Assembly (NCBI RefSeq): GCF_012223425.1
Contig: NZ_CP038799.1
Location: 620,001-684,000 of the forward strand
From: Mycolicibacterium frederiksbergense
Lineage (GTDB): Bacteria; Actinomycetota; Actinomycetes; Mycobacteriales; Mycobacteriaceae
Direction: 5' to 3'
DNA length: 64,000 bases
A program made the translations under genes and the position numbers. The notes under the pieces were generated by a model, which saw only the letters and a list, made by a program, of their open reading frames with translations, was not told where the DNA came from and searched no databases. The stretch's first letter is position 1. Every line of letters begins with the position of its first letter. This document shows, in pieces, positions 54,601 through 63,648 of the stretch.

Positions 54601-54682
54601 CGAACACGATCAGGAGCACCGCAGACCGCAGCAACCGAGCCACCGCAAACCCCACTTTCGACGTCAGCGTCAATAAGAGCAT
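51674..54682 (-). CDS. MASE1-PAS-PAS-GGDEF-EAL cyclic-di-GMP signalling protein
   Basis: The roughly 1000-residue membrane protein starts with a MASE1-type eight-helix sensor region (about 1-300). Two PAS domains follow (about 330-440 with AIIGTDPRGHITVFNNGAERLLGWS, and 455-570 with FDTAPMGMFMFES). Then comes a GGDEF domain with intact RLGGDEFAVL and an EAL domain with intact EALLRWQHPKRG and DDVGTGFSG. It could therefore both make and degrade cyclic di-GMP in response to a membrane or ligand signal. Which activity dominates is not readable. I chose ATG 54682 as start; the ribosome binding site is weak. Confidence 0.87.
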   Translation of the reverse strand: MLLLTLTSKVGFAVARLLRSAVLLIVFAAAYALAVVAGRATRVGVEDVALVWPAAAVAIIWVLTTRRHGLPERVLHVLVLGAVTCAVNFAADSPAPMSAWFGLVNIAQAVITVAILAHRRDEVVLRDPGDLARLLTAVAAGTVCAAALATAYFAEVLDAPAGSTFALFAVRNGASALLGLALWLRLQDLDWKRPRLSWSAVVEALVVGAGVTLVFVWIFWLNTGVPMAFLALVAAMWVTLRYSTTVSMTFLVVTGVWIIYATLLGKGVFIVQDLEARAMLSQAMVCSLTVIVLTLSLYRDSRARLIAQLRQARDLFAGVLQAASEQAIIGTDPRGHITVFNNGAERLLGWSEAEMLGRSPVDFHLEAEVRGRATQLGIPMGFEVFVHNVTPETAEVRQWTYVRRDGTHTAVSLAVSQMTNDDGDCAGYIGVATDVTEQKAAEQALAESEERFRLAFDTAPMGMFMFESSGRITRCNQAMAALLGRSIDDVLATTVTALGGTDGGARALGTLQRLLSLRSDQQFEAEVGFRHADGATVWGAVSASVVAPQGSSPYGMGLVEDITLRKLAEAELQHLAMHDRLTGLANRALFMERAETALADAAADDARRVGLIFLDLDGFKAVNDTWGHAQGDKVLATIARRIEASIRSRDTAARLGGDEFAVLCPDVSDIAHVQRVADRIRNELHRPVTLAMGGVYNQLSVSGGVAISTPRCTAEGLLQRADALMYQAKRSGKDCVALAETVEEAAMHRALQLIPELERAVNLHEFVVHFQPIVDLRTAEKVAAEALLRWQHPKRGLLKPSEFLAVAETSRQMSDIGRYVLYEACRHAAMWCSPMDTAEVHVNVSGRQLEVGDFRADVLEALERTGLAPDRLVLELTETYAGRVARSAKADLEALREIGVRVAIDDVGTGFSGLAKIVDLPIDILKIDKQFISGLPQDPRCEAITRAVLSLGESLGLSVIAEGIESREQWNLLADWGCEMGQGFLFGQAIAPRPAELRMLER

Positions 54683-54825
54683 GCCGCCAAGATCCGCGGC
54701 TTGGGGCGCAAACGCGAGATCAGGCTCCAACCGCAGCCGGGCACAGCACGTTCTTTGCTGCCGGACCCGGTCCACAGCAGGCGATCGCGCCGCGACCCGC
54801 GCCGGTTACGGAGGAAACCCACTGT

Positions 54826-55245
54826 TCATGAAGGTTCGGAGCCGAAGGCAAAGCGGCGGCCGACGATCCCCGTCGGCTCGATACGGATGAACCGCTGCTT
54901 CGCCGTCGCCGTCCAGGGCAGCACCTGCGCCTTCTCCGCCAGCGCGATGTCCGCGGCTGAGTCGAGCACCGCGGCGTGGCCGCGCACCACAACGCTCCAA
55001 CCGCGCGCGACATCATGGTCGTCGGCTTCGAACGCCACCCACGGATTGAGCGATACCGCGGCGAGTTTCGTACCTTCTGCCGTGCGTATGAGGATGGTGC
55101 GCCGCTGAACGACGAAGTTCACCGGGAAGATATCGGGTTTCGAGTCGCTGCTCGTCACGAGTCGGCCGAGCGTCATGGCCGACAGCTGATCCCAGCACTC
55201 CGCCTCGGCCATCGAGGTGACAGGGCCGGCTTCGGAGAACTTCAT
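54826..55245 (-). CDS. Pyridoxamine 5'-phosphate oxidase-like flavin-binding protein
   Basis: The 139-residue split-barrel protein resembles small actinobacterial PPOX proteins: TLGRLVTSSDSKPDIFPVNFVVQRRTILIRTAEGTKL, then VVVRGHAAVLD and FIRIEPTGIVGRRF. Such proteins bind FMN or F420 and act on small redox substrates. The start is ATG 55245 with AAGGATC upstream; the longer frame to 55542 lies in the regulatory gap. It is divergent from the arginine deiminase operon and shares with it the DosR-like sites, so both may be induced by hypoxia. Confidence 0.8.
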   Translation of the reverse strand: MKFSEAGPVTSMAEAECWDQLSAMTLGRLVTSSDSKPDIFPVNFVVQRRTILIRTAEGTKLAAVSLNPWVAFEADDHDVARGWSVVVRGHAAVLDSAADIALAEKAQVLPWTATAKQRFIRIEPTGIVGRRFAFGSEPS

Positions 55246-55410
55246 CGACGGTGATCCTTCGGGTCGCGACAACACTGTGGCCGGGTCAGACCTGCGTGCT
55301 GACACAGGCCGGTCAGCCGCACTCAGCGCGGGATCACCGAGGCCCAGTCGTCGACGGCATCCCCGTGCTGCGGTCTCTCCGAGATCGTCGCGCATCCCCT
55401 GTGGACGGGA

Positions 55411-55430
55411 CAGGGGGCTTTGGCCCCTCC
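55411..55430. promoter_or_regulatory. Candidate DosR (DevR) box 1
   Basis: CAGGGGGCTTTGGCCCCTCC resembles DosR sites of the GGGACTTTnGGCCCT form. Together with box 2 it makes a 10-bp inverted repeat (55418-55427 and 55434-55443). Confidence 0.5.
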
Positions 55431-55431
55431 C

Positions 55432-55451
55432 CGGGGGCCAAAGGTCACCCC
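55432..55451. promoter_or_regulatory. Candidate DosR (DevR) box 2
   Basis: CGGGGGCCAAAGGTCACCCC reads GGTGACCTTTGGCCCC on the other strand, matching the DosR GGGACCTTTGGCCC type. It abuts box 1. Confidence 0.5.
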
Positions 55452-55478
55452 GGGGCGACGGTGACCTATGACCTGGAT

Positions 55479-55498
55479 TCGGGGACCAAAGCCTCCTA
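55479..55498. promoter_or_regulatory. Candidate DosR (DevR) box 3
   Basis: TCGGGGACCAAAGCCTCCTA matches the 20-bp DosR consensus TTSGGGACTWWAGTCCCSAA at 15 positions. It lies 78 bases before the antiporter start. The 331-base gap here contains these three sites and no other recognised feature. Confidence 0.6.
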
Positions 55499-55576
55499 CT
55501 CGCCCGCGAGCGCGGCCATAGCGTCAGATCCGGCGGGTGCACTCACGCCGTCGCGATACCAATCGGAAGGACGACG

Positions 55577-57055
55577 ATGTCCGACACGCTCATCTCACCA
55601 CCGCCGGCGACCCGTCCGCGGGGCCGCAAGACCGGCCTCGGGCTGGCATCCCTGACCGCCATCGTGGTCGGGTCGATGATCGGTAGCGGCATCTTCGCGC
55701 TGCCGTCACAGATGGCCGCCAGCGCCGCGCCCGGTCCGCTGCTCATCGGATGGACCGTCACCGGCGTCGGCATGTTGACCCTGGCGTTCGTGTTCCAGAC
55801 CTTGGCCAGCCGTAAGCCGGACGTCGACGGCGGCGTCTACGGCTATGCCCGCGCCGGGTTCGGCAACTACGTCGGCTTCACATCGGCCTTCGGCTACTGG
55901 GTTTCGGCCTGGGTGGGCAACGTCGCCTACCTGGTGCTGCTGTTCTCGACGCTGGGGTACTTTTTCCCCGCCTTCGAGGGCGGCGCCACCGTTCCCGCCA
56001 TCATCGGCGCCTCGGTAGTGCTGTGGATCGTGCACTTCTTGACGCTTCGCGGCGTTCAAACGGCAGCGTTCGTCAACGTCGTGGTGACCATCGCGAAGGT
56101 CGTCCCGATCCTGGTGTTCATCGCCATCGCCGCCGTCGGGTTCAAGGCGGGACTGTTCAGCGCCGACTTCTGGGGCAAGGCCACGCAGATCGATGGTGCG
56201 TCGCTCGGCGACACGATGACACAGGTCAAGAACATGATGCTGGTGACGGTCTGGGTGTTCATCGGCATCGAGGGGGCGGCCGTCTATTCACAGCGGGCCG
56301 CCAAGCGCAGGGACGTCGGGCGGGCGACTGTGCTCGGGTTCGTCGGTGTGCTGGCGCTGTTGTTGATGGTCAACCTGCTGTCGTATGGCCTGATGGCACA
56401 GGCCGACCTTGCCGGAGTTCCGGACCCGTCGATGGCCGGTGTGTTGGAGAGTCAGGTGGGCAGCTGGGGCGCTGCGTTCATCTCGGTCGGTCTGGTCATC
56501 TCGCTGCTCGGCGCCCTGATCGCGTGGGTGTTGCTGTGCGTCGAGATCCTGCGCCTGCCCGCCCATGAACACGTGATACCGAAGGCGTTGGCGCGGGAGA
56601 ACGCTCACGGCGCGCCGGCGAATGCATTGTGGCTCACCAATATCTGCGTCCAGGTCCTGCTGTTGTGGACGCTGGCCAACGCAAGCACCTACACCAACCT
56701 GGTCTACCTGGCGACATCACTGATCCTGCTGCCCTACCTTTGGTCGGCGGCCTACCAGGTGCTGCTGGCCGTGCGTGGTGAGACCTACGAGAACGGTCAC
56801 GGCCGCGCCAAGGATCTGGCCATCGGCGTCGTCGCCCTCGGTTACGCGGTGTGGCTGGTGTACGCGGGCGGTTGGCAGTACCTGCTCGTCGCGGCGCTGT
56901 TCTATCTCGCGGGCACCGCCCTGTACCTGTGGGCACGCCGGGAGAGCCGGCTGCCCGCGTTCACCACCCCCGAATGGGTCGTCGTCACCGTGGTGGCACT
57001 GACCTCCATTCTGGCAGCCGTCATGATGGCCACCGGCAACCTCGCGGTCCTGTGA
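55577..57055 (+). CDS. arcD: Arginine/ornithine antiporter (APC family)
   Basis: The 492-residue permease has about 12-13 membrane helices and the basic amino-acid/polyamine antiporter signature ([22 protein letters not shown] near the N terminus, [28 protein letters not shown]). In this operon it should exchange external arginine for internal ornithine, feeding the deiminase pathway without energy cost. GGAAGG lies eight bases before the ATG. Its stop overlaps arcA (GTGA). Confidence 0.87.
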   Translation: MSDTLISPPPATRPRGRKTGLGLASLTAIVVGSMIGSGIFALPSQMAASAAPGPLLIGWTVTGVGMLTLAFVFQTLASRKPDVDGGVYGYARAGFGNYVGFTSAFGYWVSAWVGNVAYLVLLFSTLGYFFPAFEGGATVPAIIGASVVLWIVHFLTLRGVQTAAFVNVVVTIAKVVPILVFIAIAAVGFKAGLFSADFWGKATQIDGASLGDTMTQVKNMMLVTVWVFIGIEGAAVYSQRAAKRRDVGRATVLGFVGVLALLLMVNLLSYGLMAQADLAGVPDPSMAGVLESQVGSWGAAFISVGLVISLLGALIAWVLLCVEILRLPAHEHVIPKALARENAHGAPANALWLTNICVQVLLLWTLANASTYTNLVYLATSLILLPYLWSAAYQVLLAVRGETYENGHGRAKDLAIGVVALGYAVWLVYAGGWQYLLVAALFYLAGTALYLWARRESRLPAFTTPEWVVVTVVALTSILAAVMMATGNLAVL

Positions 57056-58311
57056 ACGCGGCCGACGCCCGGCTCGGGGTATGGTCCGAGGCCGGCAAGC
57101 TGCGCCGGGTGATGGTCTGCGCGCCCGGCCTCGCCCACCAACGCCTCACCCCGGAAAACTGCCACGAGCTGCTCTTCGACGACGTCATCTGGTTGCAGCA
57201 GGCGCGCCGCGACCACTTCGACTTCGTCGCCAAGATGGTCGACCGCGGCGTCGAGGTGCTTGAGCTCCAGGATCTGCTCGCAGAGGTGGTGGGCAAGCCG
57301 GATGCCCGCGAATGGTTATTGGACCGCAAGGTGACCGATGATCTCGTCGGACCGGGGCTCACCCACGAGATCCGGTCCTGGTTGACCGAGCTGCCTCCCG
57401 ATCGGTTGGCGGAGTTCCTGATCGGCGGCGTCGCGTACCAGGACGTGGTCGACGAGGTGGACAGCAACTTTCTGTCGATGTTCAACTCGTTGGACCCGGC
57501 GGGGTTCGTCATCCGGCCGCTGCCCAATACCCAGTTCATGCGCGACAACTCCGCCTGGATCTTCGCAGGCGTGTCGCTGAACCCGATGTACTGGCCGGCG
57601 CGGCGTCAGGAGACGCTGCTCACCACCGCCGTGTACAAGTTCCACCCCGCCTTCACCGACGAGACGTTCGATGTGTGGCTGGGCGACATCGACGGGCAGC
57701 CGGTCGACCACGGACTGGGCACCCTCGAAGGTGGGGACGTCATGCCGATCGGCCGGGGCCTCGTGGTGATCGGTATGGGCGAACGCTCATCGCACCAGGC
57801 GATCAGCCAGGTGGCGCGCAACCTGTTCGCCGCCGGCGCGGCCGAGCGGGTGATCATCGCCAGCCTGCCGAAGACCCGCTCAGCCATGCATCTGGATACC
57901 GTGTTCACCTTCTGTGACCGGGATCTGGTGACAGCGTTCGCCCCCGTTGTCGACGGCATCGTGGCGATCAGTCTGCGCCCCGACGACACGTCCCCGTCAG
58001 GCCTGGACGTCCGGCGCGAACCCAAGGGCCTGATCGACACGATCGGCGACGCCGTGGGCGTGGACTTCCGGGTCGTCACCACCGCGGGCGACGTCTACGG
58101 TATCCAGCGCGAACAGTGGGATGACGGCAACAATGTCGTCGCTCTGGAGCCCGGCGTCGTCATCGGCTACGACCGCAACACGCTGACCAACACCGCACTG
58201 CGCAAGGCCGGCGTCGAGGTGGTCACGATCGACGCCAGCGAGCTGGGCCGGGGGCGCGGCGGCGGCCGATGCATGACGTGCCCGATCCAGCGCGACCCGC
58301 TCTACACCTGA
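57052..58311 (+). CDS. arcA: Arginine deiminase
   Basis: The 419-residue enzyme converts arginine to citrulline and ammonia. Conserved elements are [18 protein letters not shown] at the front, [27 protein letters not shown], the catalytic His region [15 protein letters not shown] and the C-terminal catalytic Cys407 in GGRCMTCP. The active-site set is complete, so the gene looks functional. The GTG start overlaps the antiporter stop by four bases. Expected to act in the cytosol with arcB and arcC downstream. Confidence 0.94.
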   Translation: MNAADARLGVWSEAGKLRRVMVCAPGLAHQRLTPENCHELLFDDVIWLQQARRDHFDFVAKMVDRGVEVLELQDLLAEVVGKPDAREWLLDRKVTDDLVGPGLTHEIRSWLTELPPDRLAEFLIGGVAYQDVVDEVDSNFLSMFNSLDPAGFVIRPLPNTQFMRDNSAWIFAGVSLNPMYWPARRQETLLTTAVYKFHPAFTDETFDVWLGDIDGQPVDHGLGTLEGGDVMPIGRGLVVIGMGERSSHQAISQVARNLFAAGAAERVIIASLPKTRSAMHLDTVFTFCDRDLVTAFAPVVDGIVAISLRPDDTSPSGLDVRREPKGLIDTIGDAVGVDFRVVTTAGDVYGIQREQWDDGNNVVALEPGVVIGYDRNTLTNTALRKAGVEVVTIDASELGRGRGGGRCMTCPIQRDPLYT

Positions 58312-58336
58312 TCCCTGACGTAAGGACCCCTTCGAC

Positions 58337-59341
58337 ATGCCGTTCAACAACCGCAACCGCAGTCTGCTCAGCCTCGTTCACCACACCGACCGGGACCTGC
58401 ACTACCTGCTCGATTTGTCCCGTGATCTCAAGCGGGCCAAGTACTCCGGCAGCCCGCGAAACAGTCTGGCGGGCAAGAACATCGCACTGATCTTCGAGAA
58501 GACGTCAACGAGAACCCGGTGCGCGTTCGAGGTCGCAGCCCACGACGAGGGTGCTCACGTGACCTACATCGATCCGACATCGTCACAGATCGGGCACAAA
58601 GAATCGATGAAGGACACCGCCCGGGTGCTCGGCCGCATGTACGACGCCATCGAATACCGCGGCAGCGCTCAGGAAACCGTCGACGAACTCGCCGAGTACG
58701 CCGGTGTCCCGGTCTTCAACGGACTCACCGACGAGTTCCACCCCACCCAGATGCTCGCCGATGTGCTGACCATGACCGAACACTGCCCGAAGCCGTTGCA
58801 CGACATCGCTTACGCCTTCGTGGGCGACGGCCGCAACAACATGGCCAACTCGCTGCTGCTGGTGGGGGCCAAGCTCGGCATGGACGTGCGCATCGGCGCA
58901 CCGAAGGACCTGTGGCCCAGCGATGACCATGTGGCGATGTGCCGCGAGTTCGCCAATGCGTCGGGGGCGCGGATCACCCTCACCGACGATCCGGACAAGG
59001 CGGTTCGCGGGGTCGACTTCATCCACACCGATGTGTGGGTGTCCATGGGCGAGCCGCTGGAAACGTGGGGCGAGCGGATCGACATGCTGATGCCCTTCCA
59101 GGTCAATGCCGCCCTGATGAAGGCCTCGGGGAACCCGCGGGTGAACTTCATGCACTGCCTGCCCGCCTATCACAACTGCGAGACCACGGTCGGCGCCAAG
59201 ATCGCGGCGCGATATCCGTTCCTGTCCAACGGCATCGAGGTCACCGACGATGTGTTCGAGAGCCCGGCGAACATCGCCTTCGAGCAGGCCGAGAACCGAA
59301 TGCACACGATAAAGGCGGTCCTCGTCTCGGCACTGGCCTGA
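58337..59341 (+). CDS. arcB: Ornithine carbamoyltransferase, catabolic
   Basis: The 334-residue enzyme has the carbamoyl-phosphate loop [11 protein letters not shown], the FMRDN-independent ornithine motif HCLPAYHN, and [14 protein letters not shown]. In this operon it runs phosphorolysis of citrulline to ornithine and carbamoyl phosphate. The length matches catabolic enzymes. TAAGGA lies ten bases before the ATG. An anabolic argF elsewhere in the genome is likely but not in the window. Confidence 0.93.
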   Translation: MPFNNRNRSLLSLVHHTDRDLHYLLDLSRDLKRAKYSGSPRNSLAGKNIALIFEKTSTRTRCAFEVAAHDEGAHVTYIDPTSSQIGHKESMKDTARVLGRMYDAIEYRGSAQETVDELAEYAGVPVFNGLTDEFHPTQMLADVLTMTEHCPKPLHDIAYAFVGDGRNNMANSLLLVGAKLGMDVRIGAPKDLWPSDDHVAMCREFANASGARITLTDDPDKAVRGVDFIHTDVWVSMGEPLETWGERIDMLMPFQVNAALMKASGNPRVNFMHCLPAYHNCETTVGAKIAARYPFLSNGIEVTDDVFESPANIAFEQAENRMHTIKAVLVSALA

Positions 59342-59343
59342 CC

Positions 59344-60255
59344 ATGAGGATTGTGATTGCCCTGGGCGGCAACGCGTTACTGCAGCGCGGCCAGCCCATG
59401 ACGGCGGAGAATCAGCGTGCCAACATCAGAGTGGCCGCCGAGCGCATTGCCGCGATCGCCCCGGGTAACGAGATCGTCGTGGCTCACGGCAACGGTCCGC
59501 AGGTCGGCCTGCTCGCGTTGCAGTCGGCCGCTTACCACGACGTCGCACCGTATCCGCTCGACGTGCTCGGCGCCCAGACCGAGGCGATGATCGGCTACGT
59601 CATCGAGCAGGAGCTGGGCAACCTCCTGCCGGACGACCAGTCACTCGCCACGCTACTCACGATGATCGAGGTCGACCGCGACGACCCCGCGTTCGCCCAT
59701 CCCACCAAGCCCATCGGGCCGGTGTACGACCGGGAGACTGCCGAACGTCTGCAGGCAGCCGGCAACTGGACCATGGCACCCGACGGTGACGCGTTTCGCC
59801 GCGTGGTGGCCAGCCCGAAACCCAAGCGGATCTTCGAGATCCGGCCGATTCGCCGTCTCGTCGAACAGGGCACCATCGTGATATGTGCCGGCGGCGGCGG
59901 GATTCCGACGACGTATGACGAAAGCGGCCGGCTCTGCGGCGTCGAAGCGGTCATCGACAAGGACCTCGCGTCTGCGCTGCTGGCCGAGCAACTGGCCGCC
60001 GATCTGCTCGTCATCGCCTCCGACGTCGACGGGGTTTACACCGACTGGGGCTCCGAGAGCCAGCGGCGACTCGGCCGGGTCACACCCGAAGACATCGCCG
60101 GCCTCGACCTTCCCGCCGGGTCGATGGGACCGAAGGTCCAAGCGGCGTGCGATTTCGCACGCAACACCGGCAGGGAGGCCGTCATCGGGTCACTGGAACA
60201 GATCGCCGATATCGTTCGAGGGAACGCCGGCACACGGGTGCGCCGAACGCGTTGA
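59344..60255 (+). CDS. arcC: Carbamate kinase
   Basis: The 303-residue enzyme transfers phosphate from carbamoyl phosphate to ADP, giving ATP, ammonia and carbon dioxide. Motifs are [45 protein letters not shown] and the ATP-binding [14 protein letters not shown]. It starts two bases after the arcB stop. A strong stem-loop overlaps its stop codon. With arcD, arcA and arcB it makes the full arginine deiminase pathway, which yields ATP without respiration. Confidence 0.93.
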   Translation: MRIVIALGGNALLQRGQPMTAENQRANIRVAAERIAAIAPGNEIVVAHGNGPQVGLLALQSAAYHDVAPYPLDVLGAQTEAMIGYVIEQELGNLLPDDQSLATLLTMIEVDRDDPAFAHPTKPIGPVYDRETAERLQAAGNWTMAPDGDAFRRVVASPKPKRIFEIRPIRRLVEQGTIVICAGGGGIPTTYDESGRLCGVEAVIDKDLASALLAEQLAADLLVIASDVDGVYTDWGSESQRRLGRVTPEDIAGLDLPAGSMGPKVQAACDFARNTGREAVIGSLEQIADIVRGNAGTRVRRTR

Positions 60256-60271
60256 CGACCGCGTTCGGCGC
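60240..60271. terminator. Stem-loop terminator at the end of arcC
   Basis: GCGCCGAACGCG (60240-60251) pairs perfectly with 60260-60271 around an eight-base loop. It overlaps the arcC stop and lies between convergent genes, so it can stop both transcripts. Confidence 0.75.
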
Positions 60272-60275
60272 ATGG

Positions 60276-61475
60276 TCAGGCCAGACCCTTGAGCATCAGG
60301 TTCCAGTACATGAACGGCAGCCCGTATTTCTTGAGGTACCAATAGCTGCGGTGGGATGTGGTCGGGTCGAGCAGCGGGATCGACGGGGTCAGGTTCAGGT
60401 CGTAGTCGAACTCCGCCAGCAGCATCGAGTGCGATGACGTGACGATCGGGCACGAACCATAGCCGTCGTAGCGGGCGCCCAGTGGCCGGCCCTGCAGAAA
60501 TGCCTCGATGTTGTCGACGACGACCGGCGCCTGCTTGCGGATCGCCGCGCCGGTCTTCGAGTTCGGTGACGATCCGGCGTCACCGAGGCTGAAGACATTG
60601 GGATGGCGCACATGCTGCATGGTGTGCTTGTCGATCTCGACGTACCCGTTTGCGTCGCCGGTCGACAACGCGCTCGACTTGATCCAGTCCGGAGCCGATT
60701 GGCGCGGCACGGCATGCAGCACGTCGTAGGACAGCATGGTGTCTGATCCGCTTTCCCCGACCCCGGACACCCCGACCTTGTGCGATGCCGCGTCGACCGA
60801 GGTCACCTCGGCGTTGGTGTGCACCGTGATGCCGTATCCGGCGGCGACCGTGTCCAGGTTGTCGGCGATTGCCGGGATGCCGAACAGCCGCGGCGTCGGT
60901 ACCACCAGGTGGACGTCGATGTCTTTGAGTACGCCCTGCTTGCGCCAATAGTCGGCCGCGAGGTAGGCGATCTTCTGCGGCGCTCCGGCACATTTGATCG
61001 GCCCCGACGGCATCATGAACACCGCACTGCCCGAACGCATGTCGCGGATGAACTCCCAGGTACGCGGTGCGAGATCGAACCGGTAGTTCGACGACACCCC
61101 GCCCTTGCCGAGCGCATCACGCAATCCCTCGGTGCGATTCCAGTCCAGCTGGATGCCGGGACAGATCACGAGCACGTCGTAGGAGTAGACCGCGCCGTCG
61201 GCACAGGTGATCGTGTTGGCCTCCGGGTCGACGGCCGCGGCCGCGTTCCTGATCCAGGTCGCCTGCTTGGGCATCACCGAGGCCTCGGACCGTTCGGTCG
61301 TCGATGCCTTTGCCCGGCCACCGCCGACGAGCGTCCACAGTGGCTGGTAGTAGTGCTTGCTGGACGGCTCGATGACGGCGACGTCGGAATGGCCGTTGCG
61401 AAGCAGGCGCGCGGCGACCGAGATACCGGCCGTCCCGCCGCCGACGATGAGGATCTGGTGTTTGGCGGTGATCAT
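60276..61475 (-). CDS. Sulfide:quinone oxidoreductase-like flavoprotein
   Basis: The 399-residue FAD protein has the N-terminal motif ILIVGGGTAGISVAARLLR, YYQPLWTLVGGG near residue 45, and the conserved PSGPIKCAGAPQKIAYLAADYW carrying a likely redox cysteine. SLGDAGSSPNSKTGAAIRKQAPVV follows near the C terminus, as in type III-like SQR. It would oxidise sulfide to persulfide and pass electrons to the quinone pool at the membrane. AGGAAAGGG precedes the ATG. It follows the persulfide dioxygenase gene by 12 bp in one operon. Confidence 0.86.
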   Translation of the reverse strand: MITAKHQILIVGGGTAGISVAARLLRNGHSDVAVIEPSSKHYYQPLWTLVGGGRAKASTTERSEASVMPKQATWIRNAAAAVDPEANTITCADGAVYSYDVLVICPGIQLDWNRTEGLRDALGKGGVSSNYRFDLAPRTWEFIRDMRSGSAVFMMPSGPIKCAGAPQKIAYLAADYWRKQGVLKDIDVHLVVPTPRLFGIPAIADNLDTVAAGYGITVHTNAEVTSVDAASHKVGVSGVGESGSDTMLSYDVLHAVPRQSAPDWIKSSALSTGDANGYVEIDKHTMQHVRHPNVFSLGDAGSSPNSKTGAAIRKQAPVVVDNIEAFLQGRPLGARYDGYGSCPIVTSSHSMLLAEFDYDLNLTPSIPLLDPTTSHRSYWYLKKYGLPFMYWNLMLKGLA

Positions 61476-61487
61476 GATGCCCTTTCC

Positions 61488-62867
61488 TCAGGCGTTCTGG
61501 TGTGATTCGTCCCAGGCGCCGTACCCGCCCAGGATGTCGCTGACGTCGCCAAAGCCGTTCCGGCGCAGCAGGCTTGCGGCCACCGAGGACCGGTATCCGC
61601 CTGCGCAGTACACGACCGTCGGCTTGGTGGGATCGAGCTCGCTCAACCGGCTGGGCAGCTGTCCGACCGGAATGGCGATCGCATCCGGGATGGTGCCCGC
61701 TTCGACCTCGCCGGGATTGCGCACGTCGACGACCTGCAGATCCCTCAGCTCGGCGGCGCGCTGGTCGAATGCCTTGGCCGTCAGCCGCGAGGCCACCTGA
61801 ACGTCATCGCGATGGGAGAACATCACCTCGAAGGGTGCGTCGAGATATCCGATCACCCGGTCGAATCCGATCCGGGCGAGGCGGTTCTTGCCTTCGAGTT
61901 CCTGTCCCGGCTCGGTGAACAGCACGATGTCGACACCGGTGGGCAGCACCGACCCGGCGAACTCGGCGTAGCGGCCCTCCAGTCCGATGTTGATCGCCTG
62001 GCGCAGGTGTCCCAGCGCGAAGTCCTCCGGACCGCGTCCGTCGACCAGCACCGCACCGGCCGCCAGCGCTGCCAGGACCTGCTCATAGGTCATCGACGCC
62101 GGCATCTTGGTCTCATCCAGCAGCTCGCGGTCCTTGCGGTTGAGGATGGCGTCGTAGACGAAATAGCTCGGCGCGGGTGGCTGCCCCGCGGTGACCAGAT
62201 CCATGAAGGTCGCCTTGTCGGGGGCCCGCAGGGCGTAGTTGGTCTCCTTCTGCTCACCCATCGTCGACCACAGGTCGGTCGACAGGTTCTTGCCGCACGC
62301 CGAGCCCGCACCGTGCGCCGGGTACACCCGGGTGGCATCGGGCAAGGTCATCAGCTTGTTGTGCAGAGAGTCGTAGAGCTTGTCGGCCAGTTCCTCACGG
62401 GTGAAGCCGATCGAGGCCAGCAGGTCCGGCCTGCCGACGTCACCGATGAAGAGCGCGTCACCGGTGAGCACGCCGTAGGGCACCTCGTCGTGCGCGTGCT
62501 CGAAGACCACGATGCTCATCGATTCCGGGGTGTGGCCGGGGGTGTGCCGGAATTCCAGCGTCACCTCGCCCAACGAATAACGCTCACCGTCGGCCACGCC
62601 CATCGACTCGAACTCGGTCTCGGCGACCGAGGAGTAGACGATCTTGGCGCCGGTGGCCTTGGCCAGTTCCAGGTGGCCGGACAGGAAGTCGGCGTGAAAA
62701 TGCGTCTCGATGACGAGCTCGATCGCCATGCCCATGTCCCGCGCATCGGACAGGTACTCCGAGACATCACGCTGCGGATCGACAACCACTGCGCGACCGG
62801 TGGTTTCGTCACCGATCAGATACGACGCATGGGAGAGGCAGTCCAGGTAGTACTGGGTGAACTTCAT
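61488..62867 (-). CDS. CstB-like persulfide dioxygenase-rhodanese fusion
   Basis: The 459-residue protein combines an N-terminal metallo-beta-lactamase-fold persulfide dioxygenase (about 1-250: ETHFHADFLSGH, HTPGHTPESMSIVV, TGDALFIGDVGRPDLL) with a degenerate rhodanese domain (about 260-355, no active-site Cys) and an active rhodanese domain (about 360-459, Cys in VVYCAGGYRSS). This layout matches CstB, which turns low-molecular-weight persulfide into sulfite and thiosulfate. Start ATG 62867 follows AAAGGGA. It is divergent from the rhodanese gene across a gap with four CstR-type sites. Confidence 0.88.
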   Translation of the reverse strand: MKFTQYYLDCLSHASYLIGDETTGRAVVVDPQRDVSEYLSDARDMGMAIELVIETHFHADFLSGHLELAKATGAKIVYSSVAETEFESMGVADGERYSLGEVTLEFRHTPGHTPESMSIVVFEHAHDEVPYGVLTGDALFIGDVGRPDLLASIGFTREELADKLYDSLHNKLMTLPDATRVYPAHGAGSACGKNLSTDLWSTMGEQKETNYALRAPDKATFMDLVTAGQPPAPSYFVYDAILNRKDRELLDETKMPASMTYEQVLAALAAGAVLVDGRGPEDFALGHLRQAINIGLEGRYAEFAGSVLPTGVDIVLFTEPGQELEGKNRLARIGFDRVIGYLDAPFEVMFSHRDDVQVASRLTAKAFDQRAAELRDLQVVDVRNPGEVEAGTIPDAIAIPVGQLPSRLSELDPTKPTVVYCAGGYRSSVAASLLRRNGFGDVSDILGGYGAWDESHQNA

Positions 62868-62912
62868 GGCGATGGTCCCTTTCGTTCGGCGGTGGGTACG
62901 GCCATCATGGCT

Positions 62913-62928
62913 ATACCCGTACGGGTAT
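62913..62928. promoter_or_regulatory. CsoR/CstR-type operator 1
   Basis: ATACCCGTACGGGTAT is a perfect 16-bp palindrome of the ATACCC-N4-GGGTAT form recognised by CsoR-family repressors. Confidence 0.75.
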
Positions 62929-62933
62929 GTCAA

Positions 62934-62949
62934 CTACCCCGGGGGGTAT
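62934..62949. promoter_or_regulatory. CsoR/CstR-type operator 2
   Basis: CTACCCCGGGGGGTAT keeps the TACCCC/GGGGTA core and begins 21 bases after site 1. Confidence 0.6.
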
Positions 62950-62967
62950 CTGATTCCCCACTTGACA

Positions 62968-62983
62968 ATACCGGTGGGGGTAT
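62968..62983. promoter_or_regulatory. CsoR/CstR-type operator 3
   Basis: ATACCGGTGGGGGTAT directly follows a TTGACA hexamer (62962-62967) that looks like the -35 element of the rightward genes. A repressor here would cover the promoter. Confidence 0.65.
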
Positions 62984-63003
62984 ATCTACACTCATAGGTA
63001 AAC

Positions 63004-63019
63004 ATACCCCCGGTGGTAT
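63004..63019. promoter_or_regulatory. CsoR/CstR-type operator 4
   Basis: ATACCCCCGGTGGTAT is close to the mirror image of site 3 (same half-sites, opposite orientation). It lies in the leader of the rhodanese gene. Confidence 0.65.
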
Positions 63020-63072
63020 CCACGGCCTAGAGGCTTTGGTCACCGCCGGCCAGCCGGAAGGACCCCGTCACC

Positions 63073-63642
63073 ATGACCGCACCCACCACCATCGATTCGC
63101 AGAACCTCAGCGAGCTGCTCGACTCGCCGACCCCACCGCGGGTCTTGGACGTGCGGACCCCGGGCGAGTTCGAGTCGGCGCATATCGCCGGCGCCTACAA
63201 CGTCCCGCTGGACCTGCTGCGCGAACATCGCGACGAGATCATCAAGCACCTCGATGAGGACGTCGTCCTGGTCTGCCGCTCCGGACAGCGCGCCACCCAG
63301 GCAGAGGAAACGCTGCGCACCGCCGGGTTCACCAACGTGCACATCCTCGATGGCGGTATCACCGCCTGGGAGGCCAAGGGCTTCGCCGTCAACCGTGGCG
63401 CGCAGCGCTGGGACCTCGAGCGTCAGGTGCGGCTGGTCGCCGGGTCGATCGTGCTGGGCAGCGTGCTGGGCAGCATCGCCGCCCCCCGACTCAAGTGGGT
63501 GGCCGGCGCCATCGGCGGCGGACTGACCTTCGCGGCGCTGTCCAATACCTGCGCGATGGGCATGATGCTGTCCAAGCTGCCCTACAACCGCGGCGCCGCC
63601 TGCGACGCCGACACCATCGTGTCCCAACTCGTGCGCGGGTAG
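63073..63642 (+). CDS. Rhodanese domain-membrane protein
   Basis: The 189-residue protein starts with a rhodanese domain (about 15-110: VLDVRTPGEFESAHIAGAYNVP, active-site loop VCRSGQRA) and ends with two membrane helices of the DUF2892 type. Such a fusion moves sulfane sulfur at the membrane surface. GGAAGGACC lies before the ATG. It is the first gene rightward from the CstR-type sites and is six bases from the TauE-type exporter gene. Confidence 0.87.
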   Translation: MTAPTTIDSQNLSELLDSPTPPRVLDVRTPGEFESAHIAGAYNVPLDLLREHRDEIIKHLDEDVVLVCRSGQRATQAEETLRTAGFTNVHILDGGITAWEAKGFAVNRGAQRWDLERQVRLVAGSIVLGSVLGSIAAPRLKWVAGAIGGGLTFAALSNTCAMGMMLSKLPYNRGAACDADTIVSQLVRG

Positions 63643-63648
63643 TGCCCG

